A DNA stretch of 10,653 bases from CAZFCK01 sp964517355 (GCA_964517355.1 CAZFCK010000164.1:1-10653); one strand, 5' to 3'. Positions 1-6,353 are shown, counted from the first letter of the stretch. Notes: generated from the letters alone by a model not told the origin. Translations and numbers: made by a program.

Positions 1-62
1 GGAAATTGTTTCAGGGGAGAGCCTTATTTCAAGGCGAAAATGCGCTAGTCCGAAATCCGTCG
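1..62. other. Left edge, non-coding; weak hairpin downstream of era
   Basis: These bases follow the era stop codon on the minus strand. A short inverted repeat (GCCTT at 21-25, AAGGC at 31-35, 5-nt loop) could be the base of a terminator, but no clear T-tract follows it on the minus strand. I see no coding potential that can be judged from so short a piece. Confidence 0.25.
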
Positions 63-989
63 TTATGAGGAAAAGCCCAGGCCGCGCAGGAATCCGGGGT
101 CCTGGACCCAATTTTCCCGAACCTTGACCCAAAGATTGAGAAAGACCTTTCTGTCGATGAGCTCTTCGATTTCATGGCGCGCCTGCGTGCCGATATCTTT
201 GAGCATTTTGCCCCCCTTGCCGATGACGATGGTTTTATGGGAAGCGCGCCCCACATAGATGGTGGCCTCGATGCGCACGGCCTGGGACGGGTCTTCGGGT
301 TCTTCCCACAGTTCGATATCCACGGCGACGGAATAGGGGAGTTCCTGACGCAAATTGTTGAATAATTTTTCTCGAATGATTTCCTGGGCCATGAATCTCA
401 CCGGCAGGGTGGAGAGTTGGTCTTCGGGATAGAGCGGGGGGCTTTCCGGCAGGCTGGCTATCACCGCTTCCAACAGGGCCGGCAATCCCTCGCCGGTCAA
501 GGCGGAGACGGGAAAGGACTGCACTCCGGGCCAGGCTTTGTTCAGGGCTTCCATAACGGGCAGCAACAAGGACTTGTCCTTGAACAGGTCGATCTTGTTC
601 AGGGCCACGATCAGGGGCCCGCGGGAAACAGCGGTCTGCTCCTGGATGCGGGGCAGGTCCGCCTCGAAATAGTGGGGCTTGCGCGCGTACATGTTGGCGT
701 CGAGCACGAGGAGCAGGGTATCCGCCCCCACTTGTGCCTGGCGGGTGGAATGCATGAGCATTTTGTGGAGCACGCCCTTGTTGGCGTGCAATCCCGGGGT
801 GTCCAGGAAAACCACCTGGGCGTCCTCTCTGCTGAGGATGCCGTTGATCTGGTTGCGCGTTGTCTGGGGCTTGGGCGAGACAATGGCGACCTTCTGCCCC
901 AGATAGGCGTTGAGCATTGTCGATTTTCCGGCGTTGGTGGGGCCGACCATGGCCACATAGCCGGCGCGGTGCGTAGCGTGTGCTGTCAT
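63..989 (-). CDS. era: GTPase Era
   Basis: This is the 308-residue GTPase Era, which binds the 3' end of 16S rRNA and acts in 30S subunit maturation. The N-terminal G domain shows the P-loop GPTNAGKS (16-23), a switch region with TTRNQ (43-47), DTPG (63-66), NKID (131-134) and SAL (162-164). The C-terminal KH domain carries the loop IGKGGKMLKDIG (256-267) and ends in the usual VRENWVQDPGFLRGLGF tail. Length is normal for the family (about 295-310). The ATG at 989 puts the P-loop at the expected distance, but only a weak purine stretch (CGGAT) precedes it. The gene stands alone, ahead of a 470-base gap shared with the divergent aminotransferase gene. The P-loop reads PTNAGKS, where many Era proteins have RPNVGKS; this still fits the GxxxxGKS consensus. 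Confidence 0.97.
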   Translation of the reverse strand: MTAHATHRAGYVAMVGPTNAGKSTMLNAYLGQKVAIVSPKPQTTRNQINGILSREDAQVVFLDTPGLHANKGVLHKMLMHSTRQAQVGADTLLLVLDANMYARKPHYFEADLPRIQEQTAVSRGPLIVALNKIDLFKDKSLLLPVMEALNKAWPGVQSFPVSALTGEGLPALLEAVIASLPESPPLYPEDQLSTLPVRFMAQEIIREKLFNNLRQELPYSVAVDIELWEEPEDPSQAVRIEATIYVGRASHKTIVIGKGGKMLKDIGTQARHEIEELIDRKVFLNLWVKVRENWVQDPGFLRGLGFSS

Positions 990-1036
990 AATTATGATCC
1001 GTGTTCGTGTAGGGGTAATGAGCGAAGAAGACTACC

Positions 1037-1051
1037 AGAGGTAAAACCTCT
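1037..1051. repeat. Short perfect inverted repeat upstream of era
   Basis: AGAGGT (1037-1042) and ACCTCT (1046-1051) flank a 3-nt AAA loop, about 50 bases upstream of the era start. It could be a leader hairpin or a protein-binding site. It has no terminator-type T-tract. Its function is unknown. Confidence 0.3.
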
Positions 1052-1351
1052 CGCGCCGCCGTCGCCTTCCGTAAGATGCTGAAAAAGGCTTTCCCTTCGG
1101 GTTCCCCTTACCAAAACTTGCATACCTGGATTGTTGCAGGTTTCTTGCGGCCGGAATGCCGTGGTTTTGCGGAATTATCGATGGAAAACGCGCTTGATGG
1201 CTACCGGCCCGCGATAAAGTATAGTCATGGTGCGCTCATGGGCAATACATTTCGTGTGCGTTCCGAAAGAAAAAGGTTCCCTCTCTTACAAAGGTACATT
1301 TGTCAATATCAATGGGCAAGAGGGCGCCGGTGAAATTTGTGCAAAAAGGCA

Positions 1352-1370
1352 TACCGCAACCGTGGCGGTA
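1352..1370. promoter_or_regulatory. Inverted repeat TACCGC-N7-GCGGTA
   Basis: TACCGC (1352-1357) and GCGGTA (1365-1370) form a perfect 6-bp dyad with a 7-nt spacer, about 90 bases upstream of the aminotransferase start. The heptamer ATACCGC (1351-1357) recurs at 4304-4310 and, inverted, at 4289-4295 ahead of the sigma-factor fusion gene. It could be an operator or an RNA hairpin in the leader. Nothing in the sequence decides between these. Confidence 0.3.
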
Positions 1371-1461
1371 CTATTTACCTGCCGAAGGAATTTGCCTAAA
1401 GAAATGAGCAGGACACGCTGAAACAGCATGTCGCAACGCCATTTCTCTGAAGGAGCCCGTC

Positions 1462-2643
1462 ATGCGTATCGCCTCTCGGTTATCCCGCGTTAAACCATCG
1501 GCCACCATGGCCGTAAACGCAAAGGCCCTGGAACTCAAAGCCCAGGGCAGGGAAGTCATCAGTCTTTCCGTGGGAGAGCCTGATTTCCCGACACCTGAAA
1601 ACATCGTTCAAGCCGCCAAGGATGCTCTGGACCAGGGATTCACGCGGTATACCCAGGTTTCCGGCATTCCCGAACTCCGCGAGGCTGTTGCGGGATATTT
1701 CAAACAGCACTACGGCGTTACGGCCGCAAAGGAACACACCATCGTCACCAACGGGGGCAAGCAGGCGCTCTTCAACCTGTTCCAGGCCTTGTTGAATCCG
1801 GGGGACGAGGTGCTCATTCCCGCGCCTTACTGGGTCAGCTACCCCGATATGGTGCTTCTGGCGGAAGGCACGCCCGTGCCGGTGGCCACGGAGCCTGAAA
1901 ACAATTTCAAGCTGCGCGTTGAGGACTTGGACAAGGCTGTCACGGGCAATACGCGGATATTGATAATCAACTCTCCTTCGAATCCAACGGGGTGCCATTA
2001 CAGCCGCGAAGAACTCGACACCCTGATGGAGTACGCCATCGGCAAAGGGCTCTTTGTCATCTCGGATGAAATATACGATCTCCTGGTCTACCCTCCGGCG
2101 CAAAGCGTCAGCCTCTCGCCGTGGTGGGAAAAATATCCGGAGCAGGTCGCGGTGGTCAACGGGTTGGCCAAAAGCTGCGCGGCGACGGGCTGGCGTATCG
2201 GATACGCCCTTGCGCACCCCGATCTGATCAAGGCTCTTGGCAAACTGCAGGGCCAATGCACTTCCAACGTCTGCAGTTTCGCCCAGCGCGGCGCCCTGGC
2301 AGCGCTTACGCAACCCATGGACAAGCTGGATGAAATGCGTGGAGCTTTTCAAAAACGCCGGGATCTGGCCCTTTCCGTCATCAAGGAATGGCCGCGGGTC
2401 ACATGCCCCACGCCGGATGGCGCTTTTTATCTGTTTCCCCGCGTGGATGCCTACTACAATGAAAAGACGCCGGATTCCACCACACTGTGCACCCTGTTGT
2501 TGGAAGAGGCCGGTGTGGCCCTCGTGCCCGGCGCCGCCTTTGGCGACGACCGCTGTATACGCATCTCCTACGCAGTGAATGAAACAACCCTGCGCAACGC
2601 CCTGGAAAAAATCGAAAAAGTGCTGCTGCGGCCCGGCGGATAG
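1462..2643 (+). CDS. aspC: Class I (type Ib) aspartate aminotransferase
   Basis: A 393-residue, PLP-dependent, cytoplasmic aminotransferase expected to interconvert aspartate plus 2-oxoglutarate with oxaloacetate plus glutamate. Fold-type I landmarks are all present: SVGEPDFPTPE (36-46), NGGKQALFN (97-105), SPSNPTG (171-177, Asn174), SDEIYD (201-206, with PLP-contacting Asp202 and Tyr205), the Schiff-base Lys237 in NGLAKSCAATGWRIGY, and the substrate-carboxylate Arg367 in RCIRISY. The GGKQALFN and APYWVSY blocks match the type Ib AspAT subgroup (Thermus-like). There, as I recall, the lysine corresponding to Lys100 contacts the acidic side chain, which supports aspartate over aromatic or branched substrates. 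Prephenate transamination is an alternative. AAGGAG sits 6 bases before the ATG. A strong terminator follows, and the gene appears monocistronic. Confidence 0.93.
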   Translation: MRIASRLSRVKPSATMAVNAKALELKAQGREVISLSVGEPDFPTPENIVQAAKDALDQGFTRYTQVSGIPELREAVAGYFKQHYGVTAAKEHTIVTNGGKQALFNLFQALLNPGDEVLIPAPYWVSYPDMVLLAEGTPVPVATEPENNFKLRVEDLDKAVTGNTRILIINSPSNPTGCHYSREELDTLMEYAIGKGLFVISDEIYDLLVYPPAQSVSLSPWWEKYPEQVAVVNGLAKSCAATGWRIGYALAHPDLIKALGKLQGQCTSNVCSFAQRGALAALTQPMDKLDEMRGAFQKRRDLALSVIKEWPRVTCPTPDGAFYLFPRVDAYYNEKTPDSTTLCTLLLEEAGVALVPGAAFGDDRCIRISYAVNETTLRNALEKIEKVLLRPGG

Positions 2644-2657
2644 AAGCTTTCATCCAT

Positions 2658-2727
2658 CGGAAAAGATCATATTCGAGGGGAAAGCCTTTCCGGAAAAAGG
2701 TTCCCCCTCGAAGAATCATCTTTTTCC
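2658..2727. terminator. Long imperfect inverted repeat, probable bidirectional terminator
   Basis: The left arm starts GGAAAAGATCAT and runs through TTCGAGGGG into AAGCCTTT. The right arm runs AAAAAGGTTCCCCCTCGAA through ATCATCTTTTTCC. They pair over most of about 30 bases each, with small bulges and a CCGG apex. The outer ends supply T-rich tracts in both directions (CTTTTT at 2720-2725 on +, ATCTTTTCC on -). It lies between two convergent genes (stops at 2643 and 2759), where a shared terminator is expected. Its core GGTTCCCCCTCG recurs at 10595-10606 on the other strand. Confidence 0.7.
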
Positions 2728-2758
2728 ACATTGCGGAGCCAAGGCCGGAGCCGCGTTT

Positions 2759-4159
2759 TCAGCAAAAATCCTTGCACACGAATTTTTCAACATCGCAGGG
2801 AGCAGGCAATACGCCGCTTGCCAGGCACAGATTCATAAACGCTCTCATGCGCTCCATGTCGGGCTCGAGATTGTCGAAAGTGATGGTTTTATCTTTCAGC
2901 ACTTTTGCGGCCAGATCGCTTTGCACGCCCGTGTACAGGCTTTGGATGCTCCCGCATAAATCCTTATCCGCATGCGCTTTGTCCCGTGCCTGATACACAA
3001 GCCGGACATAGTCGTTGACGAGTTCGGCGTGCGCGTCGCAAAAATCCTCGCGTACCGCCAGAAGACAGCACGGATGTCCGGGCGCGATTTCCTTGGAATG
3101 AAGAATCATGCTCGCGTCGCCGTTGCAAACGCTTTTCGTGCTCCATGGCTCGGCGCAAAAAAATGCGTCGATACTCTGTCTTCTTAGATAATTAATGGCG
3201 TATGACGGATTTGTGTTCGAGATGCTGATGTTGTTCCAAACACTGGGCGATTCGCGGGCGAGCAACCCCAACAGCACGCGATGCGTGGCGTATTGTCCCG
3301 GCACGCCGATGCGTTTTCCCTTGAGCGTTTTTGTGACGGCGGCCAGAGCGCTCCCGTTGTGATGGCTATGCAACACACACTTGAGCGGCGTACCTGAATT
3401 GCAGAGCTGCATGGCCAGGGGCGTCATGATGAACGCCGCGTCGATGCGCCGTTGCGCCAGGGCCTCGGCCAAAACGCTCCAGGACAGGAAACGTTTCATT
3501 TGCATTCCGGAATGGCGCCCCTTCCCCAACCAATGGGCGACCATGCCCAGCAAATGATCGGAGATAGGCAGATAGCCCACCCTGATCGGCGTGTCTTTCG
3601 GTTTTCCTGAAAGCATTTTGGACAAGCATGGCTGCGCGCTGTGCAACCTTTTGCGCACGGTTCCCCGCTTGATGGCGAGCAAATCGGCGATTTCCTCAAT
3701 CGTCAGCCCGTGCTCATAGTAAAGGACGCAGACTTCTCGTAAAGGCGGAGAAAGCCGTGTGAGAGCCTGTTTCACCTCCGCAGCGAAACAGAGGCGCTCA
3801 TAATGGCGGGCTGGATTCAGATTATCGGGCGCCGGCACGTCAAGCCCTTCCAGCCCGTCAAGGGAAATCTCCTTGCCGCGCTTCCGCAGATGGCGGTGGC
3901 AATGCGAATCGACAATGGCGCGGAACCATGCCGGAAAGCAGTGAATATCGCGAAGCTGGGCAAAACCGGCGAGCACGGTCAAGGAAGCGTCTTGCAAAAC
4001 GTCGCGCGCATCCTCGTGTGAGCGCATAATCCGGTTTGCGCGGGCAAGGAGGGCCGGCGTGTATTTGACGATCAGGTCGACAACGGCCTGCGCGTCAACC
4101 TGTACGTCGCCATTGCGAAAAGACCGGCCCTGTGATCGAGAATATCCATCTTGAGCCAT
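2759..4159 (-). CDS. ECF-type sigma factor fused to an NrtA/NMT1-like solute-binding domain
   Basis: A 466-residue protein with two parts in one frame. Residues about 27-100 resemble sigma-70 region 2 (ANRIMRSHEDARDVLQDASL, then FPAWFRAIVDSHCHRHLRKR). Residues about 128-182 are region 4, with RLSPPLREVCVLYYEHGLT and the helix-turn-helix IEEIADLLAIKRGTVRKRLHSA. From about 191 to the end the sequence follows the NMT1/NrtA solute-binding family: IRVGYLPISDH (192-202), SWSVLAEALAQRRIDAAF (226-243), LKGKRIGVP (279-287), FFCAEPWSTKSV (333-344) and PGHPCCLLAV (360-369). There is no signal peptide or transmembrane segment, so the binding domain should be cytoplasmic. I infer a small-molecule-gated initiation factor. 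The closest precedent I know is NasS, a cytoplasmic NrtA-like sensor that controls the antiterminator NasT. The ligand and target promoters are unknown. AAGGTG lies 6 bases before the ATG. There is no adjacent anti-sigma gene, and the gene seems to be transcribed alone. Confidence 0.85.
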   Translation of the reverse strand: MAQDGYSRSQGRSFRNGDVQVDAQAVVDLIVKYTPALLARANRIMRSHEDARDVLQDASLTVLAGFAQLRDIHCFPAWFRAIVDSHCHRHLRKRGKEISLDGLEGLDVPAPDNLNPARHYERLCFAAEVKQALTRLSPPLREVCVLYYEHGLTIEEIADLLAIKRGTVRKRLHSAQPCLSKMLSGKPKDTPIRVGYLPISDHLLGMVAHWLGKGRHSGMQMKRFLSWSVLAEALAQRRIDAAFIMTPLAMQLCNSGTPLKCVLHSHHNGSALAAVTKTLKGKRIGVPGQYATHRVLLGLLARESPSVWNNISISNTNPSYAINYLRRQSIDAFFCAEPWSTKSVCNGDASMILHSKEIAPGHPCCLLAVREDFCDAHAELVNDYVRLVYQARDKAHADKDLCGSIQSLYTGVQSDLAAKVLKDKTITFDNLEPDMERMRAFMNLCLASGVLPAPCDVEKFVCKDFC

Positions 4160-4214
4160 TCTTTCACCTTGTGCTTTACGGCTTACGGGGAAAATGGAAG
4201 GATTTTATCTATAT

Positions 4215-4243
4215 ATTTTACAGCGCACCGCCAAACTACGCAA
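4215..4243 (-). promoter_or_regulatory. Candidate sigma-70 promoter for the sigma-fusion gene
   Basis: On the minus strand, TTGCGT (4243-4238) and TAAAAT (4220-4215) are separated by 17 bases. This gives a transcript start near 4208 and a leader of about 48 bases. The -10 is good (5 of 6) and the -35 is poor (3 of 6). An AT-rich stretch follows. It is called on spacing and position only. Confidence 0.35.
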
Positions 4244-4288
4244 CACCGAAAATGGGAGATGGTGACATCTGATCGAAAGAAAAGGGAT

Positions 4289-4310
4289 GCGGTATTATTC
4301 ATTATACCGC
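4289..4310. promoter_or_regulatory. Perfect 7-bp palindrome containing TATAAT
   Basis: GCGGTAT (4289-4295) and ATACCGC (4304-4310) flank an 8-nt AT-rich spacer. Read on the minus strand, the left part contains a consensus TATAAT, but no good -35 lies 16-18 bases upstream. It lies about 130 bases upstream of the sigma-fusion gene. This could be an operator, or an upstream promoter under repressor control. Half-sites recur ahead of the aminotransferase gene at 1351-1370. Confidence 0.35.
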
Positions 4311-4322
4311 CAAGAAATTTCG

Positions 4323-4376
4323 CGGCGCTGCCGCCCCGGAGGGGATGCAGGCGGCAGCGCCGGGGGATTCGCCCCC
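4323..4376 (-). terminator. Tandem GC-rich hairpins at the end of the arsR operon
   Basis: A perfect 13-bp inverted repeat (4323-4335 with 4350-4362, 14-nt loop) is preceded on the minus strand by a second hairpin, GGGGG-ATTCG-CCCCC (4362-4376). Both lie just downstream of the thioredoxin-like gene's stop at 4388. On the minus strand only a weak T-run (AAATTTCTT) follows, so termination strength is uncertain, but the stem is very stable. Confidence 0.6.
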
Positions 4377-4387
4377 ATAATTCCGCA

Positions 4388-4621
4388 TCACGACAGCATT
4401 TTTCGTAATTCCACGACGGAAGGGGCTTTTCCGGCGACTTTCACCTCTCCGTCCACCACCAGGGCGGGCGTGACGAATACGCCGTATTGCATGATGTCCT
4501 GAAGCTTAGTGACCTTTTCCACCTGGCAATCCAGGCCTGACTCCTGCGCTACGTTGACGACATCCTTGTACAAGGCTTCGCATTTGGGGCAGCCGGTGCC
4601 CAACACGAGTATCTTTTTCAT
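4388..4621 (-). CDS. Small thioredoxin-like redox-active disulfide protein
   Basis: A 77-residue protein of the Thioredoxin_3 (redox-active disulfide protein 2) type. It starts MKKILVLGTGCPKCEAL with the CPKC active site at 11-14, and has the cis-proline loop VTPALVVDG (55-63) and a short C-terminal helix. It is cytoplasmic, with no signal peptide. The ATG at 4621 is chosen because GGAGG lies 6 bases upstream and the fold begins at once. An in-frame upstream start at 4708 would add about 29 non-homologous residues and overlap the permease gene. It follows the permease stop by 16 bases, so translation is probably coupled. This ArsR, permease and thioredoxin order is common in anaerobes. Its role there, perhaps reducing or handing over a thiol-bound metalloid, is not established by the sequence. 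Confidence 0.9.
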   Translation of the reverse strand: MKKILVLGTGCPKCEALYKDVVNVAQESGLDCQVEKVTKLQDIMQYGVFVTPALVVDGEVKVAGKAPSVVELRKMLS

Positions 4622-4637
4622 CTGTTTCCTCCACAAG

Positions 4638-5939
4638 TTAGGATGCGATGGTTCCGTACAGCAAGCCGCTGCATGTGGCCATGACAATGACCAACGAGAC
4701 AAAGACAATGGTTTTCTGTGTGCCCATGACGCTGCGGATGACGAGCATGTTGGGCAGGCTGAGCGCCGGACCGGCCAGGAGGAGCGCCAAGGCCGGCCCC
4801 TGCCCCATGCCGTTGCCGATCAGGCCTTGCAGAATGGGGACTTCCGTCAGCGTGGCGAAATACATGAACGCCCCGGCAAAGGACGCCGCGAAATTCGCCA
4901 TGAAAGAGTTTCCGCCCACCGCGGCGGCGATCCACGATGAGGGCAGCAGCCCTTCCTGGCCGGGGCGCCCCAGCAACAAACCGGCGATGAGCACGCCGTA
5001 AAGCAACAGGGGCATGATTTGTTTGGCGAAACCCCAGGACTGGCCGAACCATTCGCCGAGTTCATCCTCGCGGGTGCTAGTGAGGACACTCAGCCCGGCC
5101 ACGCCAGCGGCAAACGCGATCTGCGGAATATCGGGAAAAACGCCCCCAATGATCACGGCGGGAAGGGCGGCCAGGAGCATGTGCGTGACTTTCACGTTGA
5201 ACCAGGCCACGAGGGTTGCGGCGAAGCCCAACGCGCACAGGGAAGCGACGCCCCATTTGTGGGCGTGGATGAAGCCCCACACGCCGCCAGGTTGTTGCGG
5301 CGCGCCCCAATTGGCGAAGACGAGCACTCCGATCATGGCCGCGAAATACAGCGCTGTCTGCCACAAGGGGCGCGCAACCTCGGGCTGAGGCATGGCGGCC
5401 ATGGCTATGGCCTTTTGCTTTTCCTCCTTGCGATAGATGCAGTGCATGATCAGGCCGATGACCACGCTGAAGGCCACGGCGCCGATGGCTCTGGCCGCCC
5501 CCATCTCGGGACCGAGGATGCGGGCTGTGAGAATGATTGCCAGAACGTTGATGGCCGGTCCGGCGTACAAAAAGGCGGTGGCGGGGCCGAGCCCCGCGCC
5601 CATGCGGTAGATGCCGGCGAAAAGCGGCAATATGGTGCACGAACAGACCGCCAGCACCGACCCGGAGCACGCGGCCACGCCATAGGCGCAGACTTTGTGC
5701 GCCGTGGGGCCGAGGTAGCGCATCACCGAGGCCTGGCTCACGAAAACCCCGATGGCTCCGGCAATGAAAAAGGCGGGAACAAGGCACAGCAGAACGTGCT
5801 CCTGTGCATACCACTTGGCGAGTTGCAGGGCTTCGAGCACCGCGTTGTCGAATCGGCTCCACCCCGCGGGCAGGTAGTAGAAAACGAGAAAGATACCCAC
5901 CACCAGGGTGACGGCCTTCCATTCCTTTTTCCAAAACAT
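4638..5939 (-). CDS. ArsP/UPF0718-type permease (ArsP_1 family)
   Basis: A 433-residue integral membrane protein with roughly a dozen hydrophobic segments. It has the internal duplication typical of this permease family. The first half carries CSGSVLAVCSCTILPLFAGI (91-110) followed by GLGPATAFLYAGPAINVLA (116-134). The second half repeats the pattern as YFATLTEVPIL (360-370) and GQGPALALLLAGPALSLPN (379-397). The CSC motif (99-101) is the hallmark cysteine cluster. A polar loop (about 170-190, KEEKQKA) divides the halves. The characterised member ArsP exports trivalent organoarsenicals; the substrate here is not proven. I choose the ATG at 5939 because AAGGAG lies 8 bases upstream; the longer in-frame start at 6059 would run back into arsR. 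It is the middle gene of the operon. Confidence 0.92.
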   Translation of the reverse strand: MFWKKEWKAVTLVVGIFLVFYYLPAGWSRFDNAVLEALQLAKWYAQEHVLLCLVPAFFIAGAIGVFVSQASVMRYLGPTAHKVCAYGVAACSGSVLAVCSCTILPLFAGIYRMGAGLGPATAFLYAGPAINVLAIILTARILGPEMGAARAIGAVAFSVVIGLIMHCIYRKEEKQKAIAMAAMPQPEVARPLWQTALYFAAMIGVLVFANWGAPQQPGGVWGFIHAHKWGVASLCALGFAATLVAWFNVKVTHMLLAALPAVIIGGVFPDIPQIAFAAGVAGLSVLTSTREDELGEWFGQSWGFAKQIMPLLLYGVLIAGLLLGRPGQEGLLPSSWIAAAVGGNSFMANFAASFAGAFMYFATLTEVPILQGLIGNGMGQGPALALLLAGPALSLPNMLVIRSVMGTQKTIVFVSLVIVMATCSGLLYGTIAS

Positions 5940-5961
5940 GGGAACAGCTCCTTGGAAGCCT

Positions 5962-5993
5962 GAAACTATTTTCCAATTTAGCCAAATAGTTTC
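5962..5993. promoter_or_regulatory. 10-bp perfect palindrome between arsR and the permease gene (candidate second operator)
   Basis: GAAACTATTT (5962-5971) and AAATAGTTTC (5984-5993) form a perfect dyad with a 12-nt spacer. It fills much of the 64-base gap between the arsR stop and the permease start. On the minus strand it contains ACTATTTGG, which is also present (on the plus strand) in the palindrome over the arsR -10. This suggests the same regulator binds both. An intercistronic RNA hairpin is the alternative. Confidence 0.5.
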
Positions 5994-6003
5994 GTAAAAA
6001 AAT

Positions 6004-6312
6004 TTATCGGGACCGCGACTGCAATACGGACTCCACACAGTGGAAAAAATTAAGCACACAAGGAATCTTAAGCCGGTAAAACACTTGCAGTCCTCTTTTT
6101 TCGTCCTCGACGATGCCGGCCTTCTTCAAAATCGATAAATGCTTGGACACGGTTGACACATCGTGGCCCACAAGTTCGGTCAATTCGTTGACGCACCGTT
6201 CTCCACGGGAAAGCTCGTCGATAATGAACAGCCTGGAAGGATGGGCCATGGCCTTCATGACCTGCGCCCGCTCTTCGAAGTCTTCAAGTTTTGGCCTGTA
6301 GAGAGGTTGCAC
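6004..6312 (-). CDS. ArsR-family winged-helix repressor
   Basis: A 102-residue ArsR/SmtB-type regulator expected to repress its own operon and release DNA on binding its inducer. Residues 17-33 (QVMKAMAHPSRLFIIDE) are the usual dimer and first-helix block. ERCVNELTELVGHDVSTVSKHLSILKKAG covers the helix-turn-helix, and VEDEKRGLQVFYRL (68-81) is the wing. Cysteines occur at 40, 85 and 92. Cys40 sits where classical ArsR has its ELCVCDL site but the second cysteine of that motif is missing, so metal binding, if any, would need the C-terminal CVLNFFHC pair. I choose the GTG at 6312: AAGGAG lies 5 bases upstream, and the longer ATG start at 6360 would lie within the -10/operator region. It heads the operon with the permease and thioredoxin-like genes. 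Confidence 0.88.
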   Translation of the reverse strand: MQPLYRPKLEDFEERAQVMKAMAHPSRLFIIDELSRGERCVNELTELVGHDVSTVSKHLSILKKAGIVEDEKRGLQVFYRLKIPCVLNFFHCVESVLQSRSR

Positions 6313-6321
6313 GACAGCTCC

Positions 6322-6337
6322 TTGGCGTTTTCGCCAA
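6322..6337. promoter_or_regulatory. Leader hairpin touching the arsR ribosome-binding site
   Basis: TTGGCG (6322-6327) and CGCCAA (6332-6337) form a perfect 6-bp stem with a 4-nt loop. On the minus-strand mRNA its 3' arm CGCCAA runs directly into AGGAG, sharing the AA of the Shine-Dalgarno sequence. It could stabilise the 5' end of the mRNA or tune arsR translation. Confidence 0.4.
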
Positions 6338-6341
6338 CTAC

Positions 6342-6353
6342 TATTTGGAAATA
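6342..6353. promoter_or_regulatory. Candidate ArsR operator over the arsR -10
   Basis: TATTT (6342-6346) and AAATA (6349-6353) form a dyad around a central GG. It overlaps the -10 hexamer of the arsR promoter, the classic position for repression. The flanking plus-strand sequence ACTATTTGG is repeated on the minus strand in the larger palindrome at 5962-5993. Confidence 0.55.

Larger units (their letters stand above)
990..1461. other. Long divergent intergenic region, era / aminotransferase
   Basis: This gap separates the two divergent start codons. I find no convincing gene: open frames inside it are short, lack ribosome sites and resemble no family I know. It contains the AGAGGT hairpin, fragments related to the terminator-like repeat at 2658-2727 (GAAAAAGGCTTTCC at 1081-1094, GGTTCCCC at 1100-1107, GAAAAAGGTTCC at 1269-1280), and an inverted repeat at 1352-1370. 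A TTGATG (1194-1199) and TATAGT (1220-1225) pair is 20 bases apart, too far for a good sigma-70 promoter, so I do not call one. Confidence 0.5.

Noticed and set aside
417..1082. 221-codon frame on the + strand over era
   Set aside because: It is a shadow of era with low-complexity Gly/Gln/His content and no ribosome site; Era is certain.
1194..1225. TTGATG ... TATAGT as the aminotransferase promoter
   Set aside because: The 20-base spacing is too long for a good sigma-70 promoter, and the site is more than 230 bases from the start codon.
1076..1333. Short + strand frame starting MLKKAFPSGSPYQNL in the era-aspC gap
   Set aside because: No ribosome-binding site and no recognisable family. Its first part is built from the dispersed terminator-like repeat, so coding is unlikely.
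1480..2352. 290-codon frame on the - strand over the aminotransferase gene
   Set aside because: It is an antisense shadow of a gene in which all PLP-enzyme motifs are present.
2759..4159. Two separate genes (sigma factor and binding protein) joined by error
   Set aside because: The frame is continuous, the linker has no stop or internal ribosome site, and the binding domain lacks the signal peptide a separate periplasmic protein would need. I therefore treat the fusion as real.
5019..5963. 314-codon open frame on the + strand, antisense to the permease gene
   Set aside because: The protein is rich in Gly, His, Arg and Asp with no family resemblance, as expected from reading a GC-rich membrane-protein gene backwards. 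The permease frame has clear family motifs and a ribosome site.
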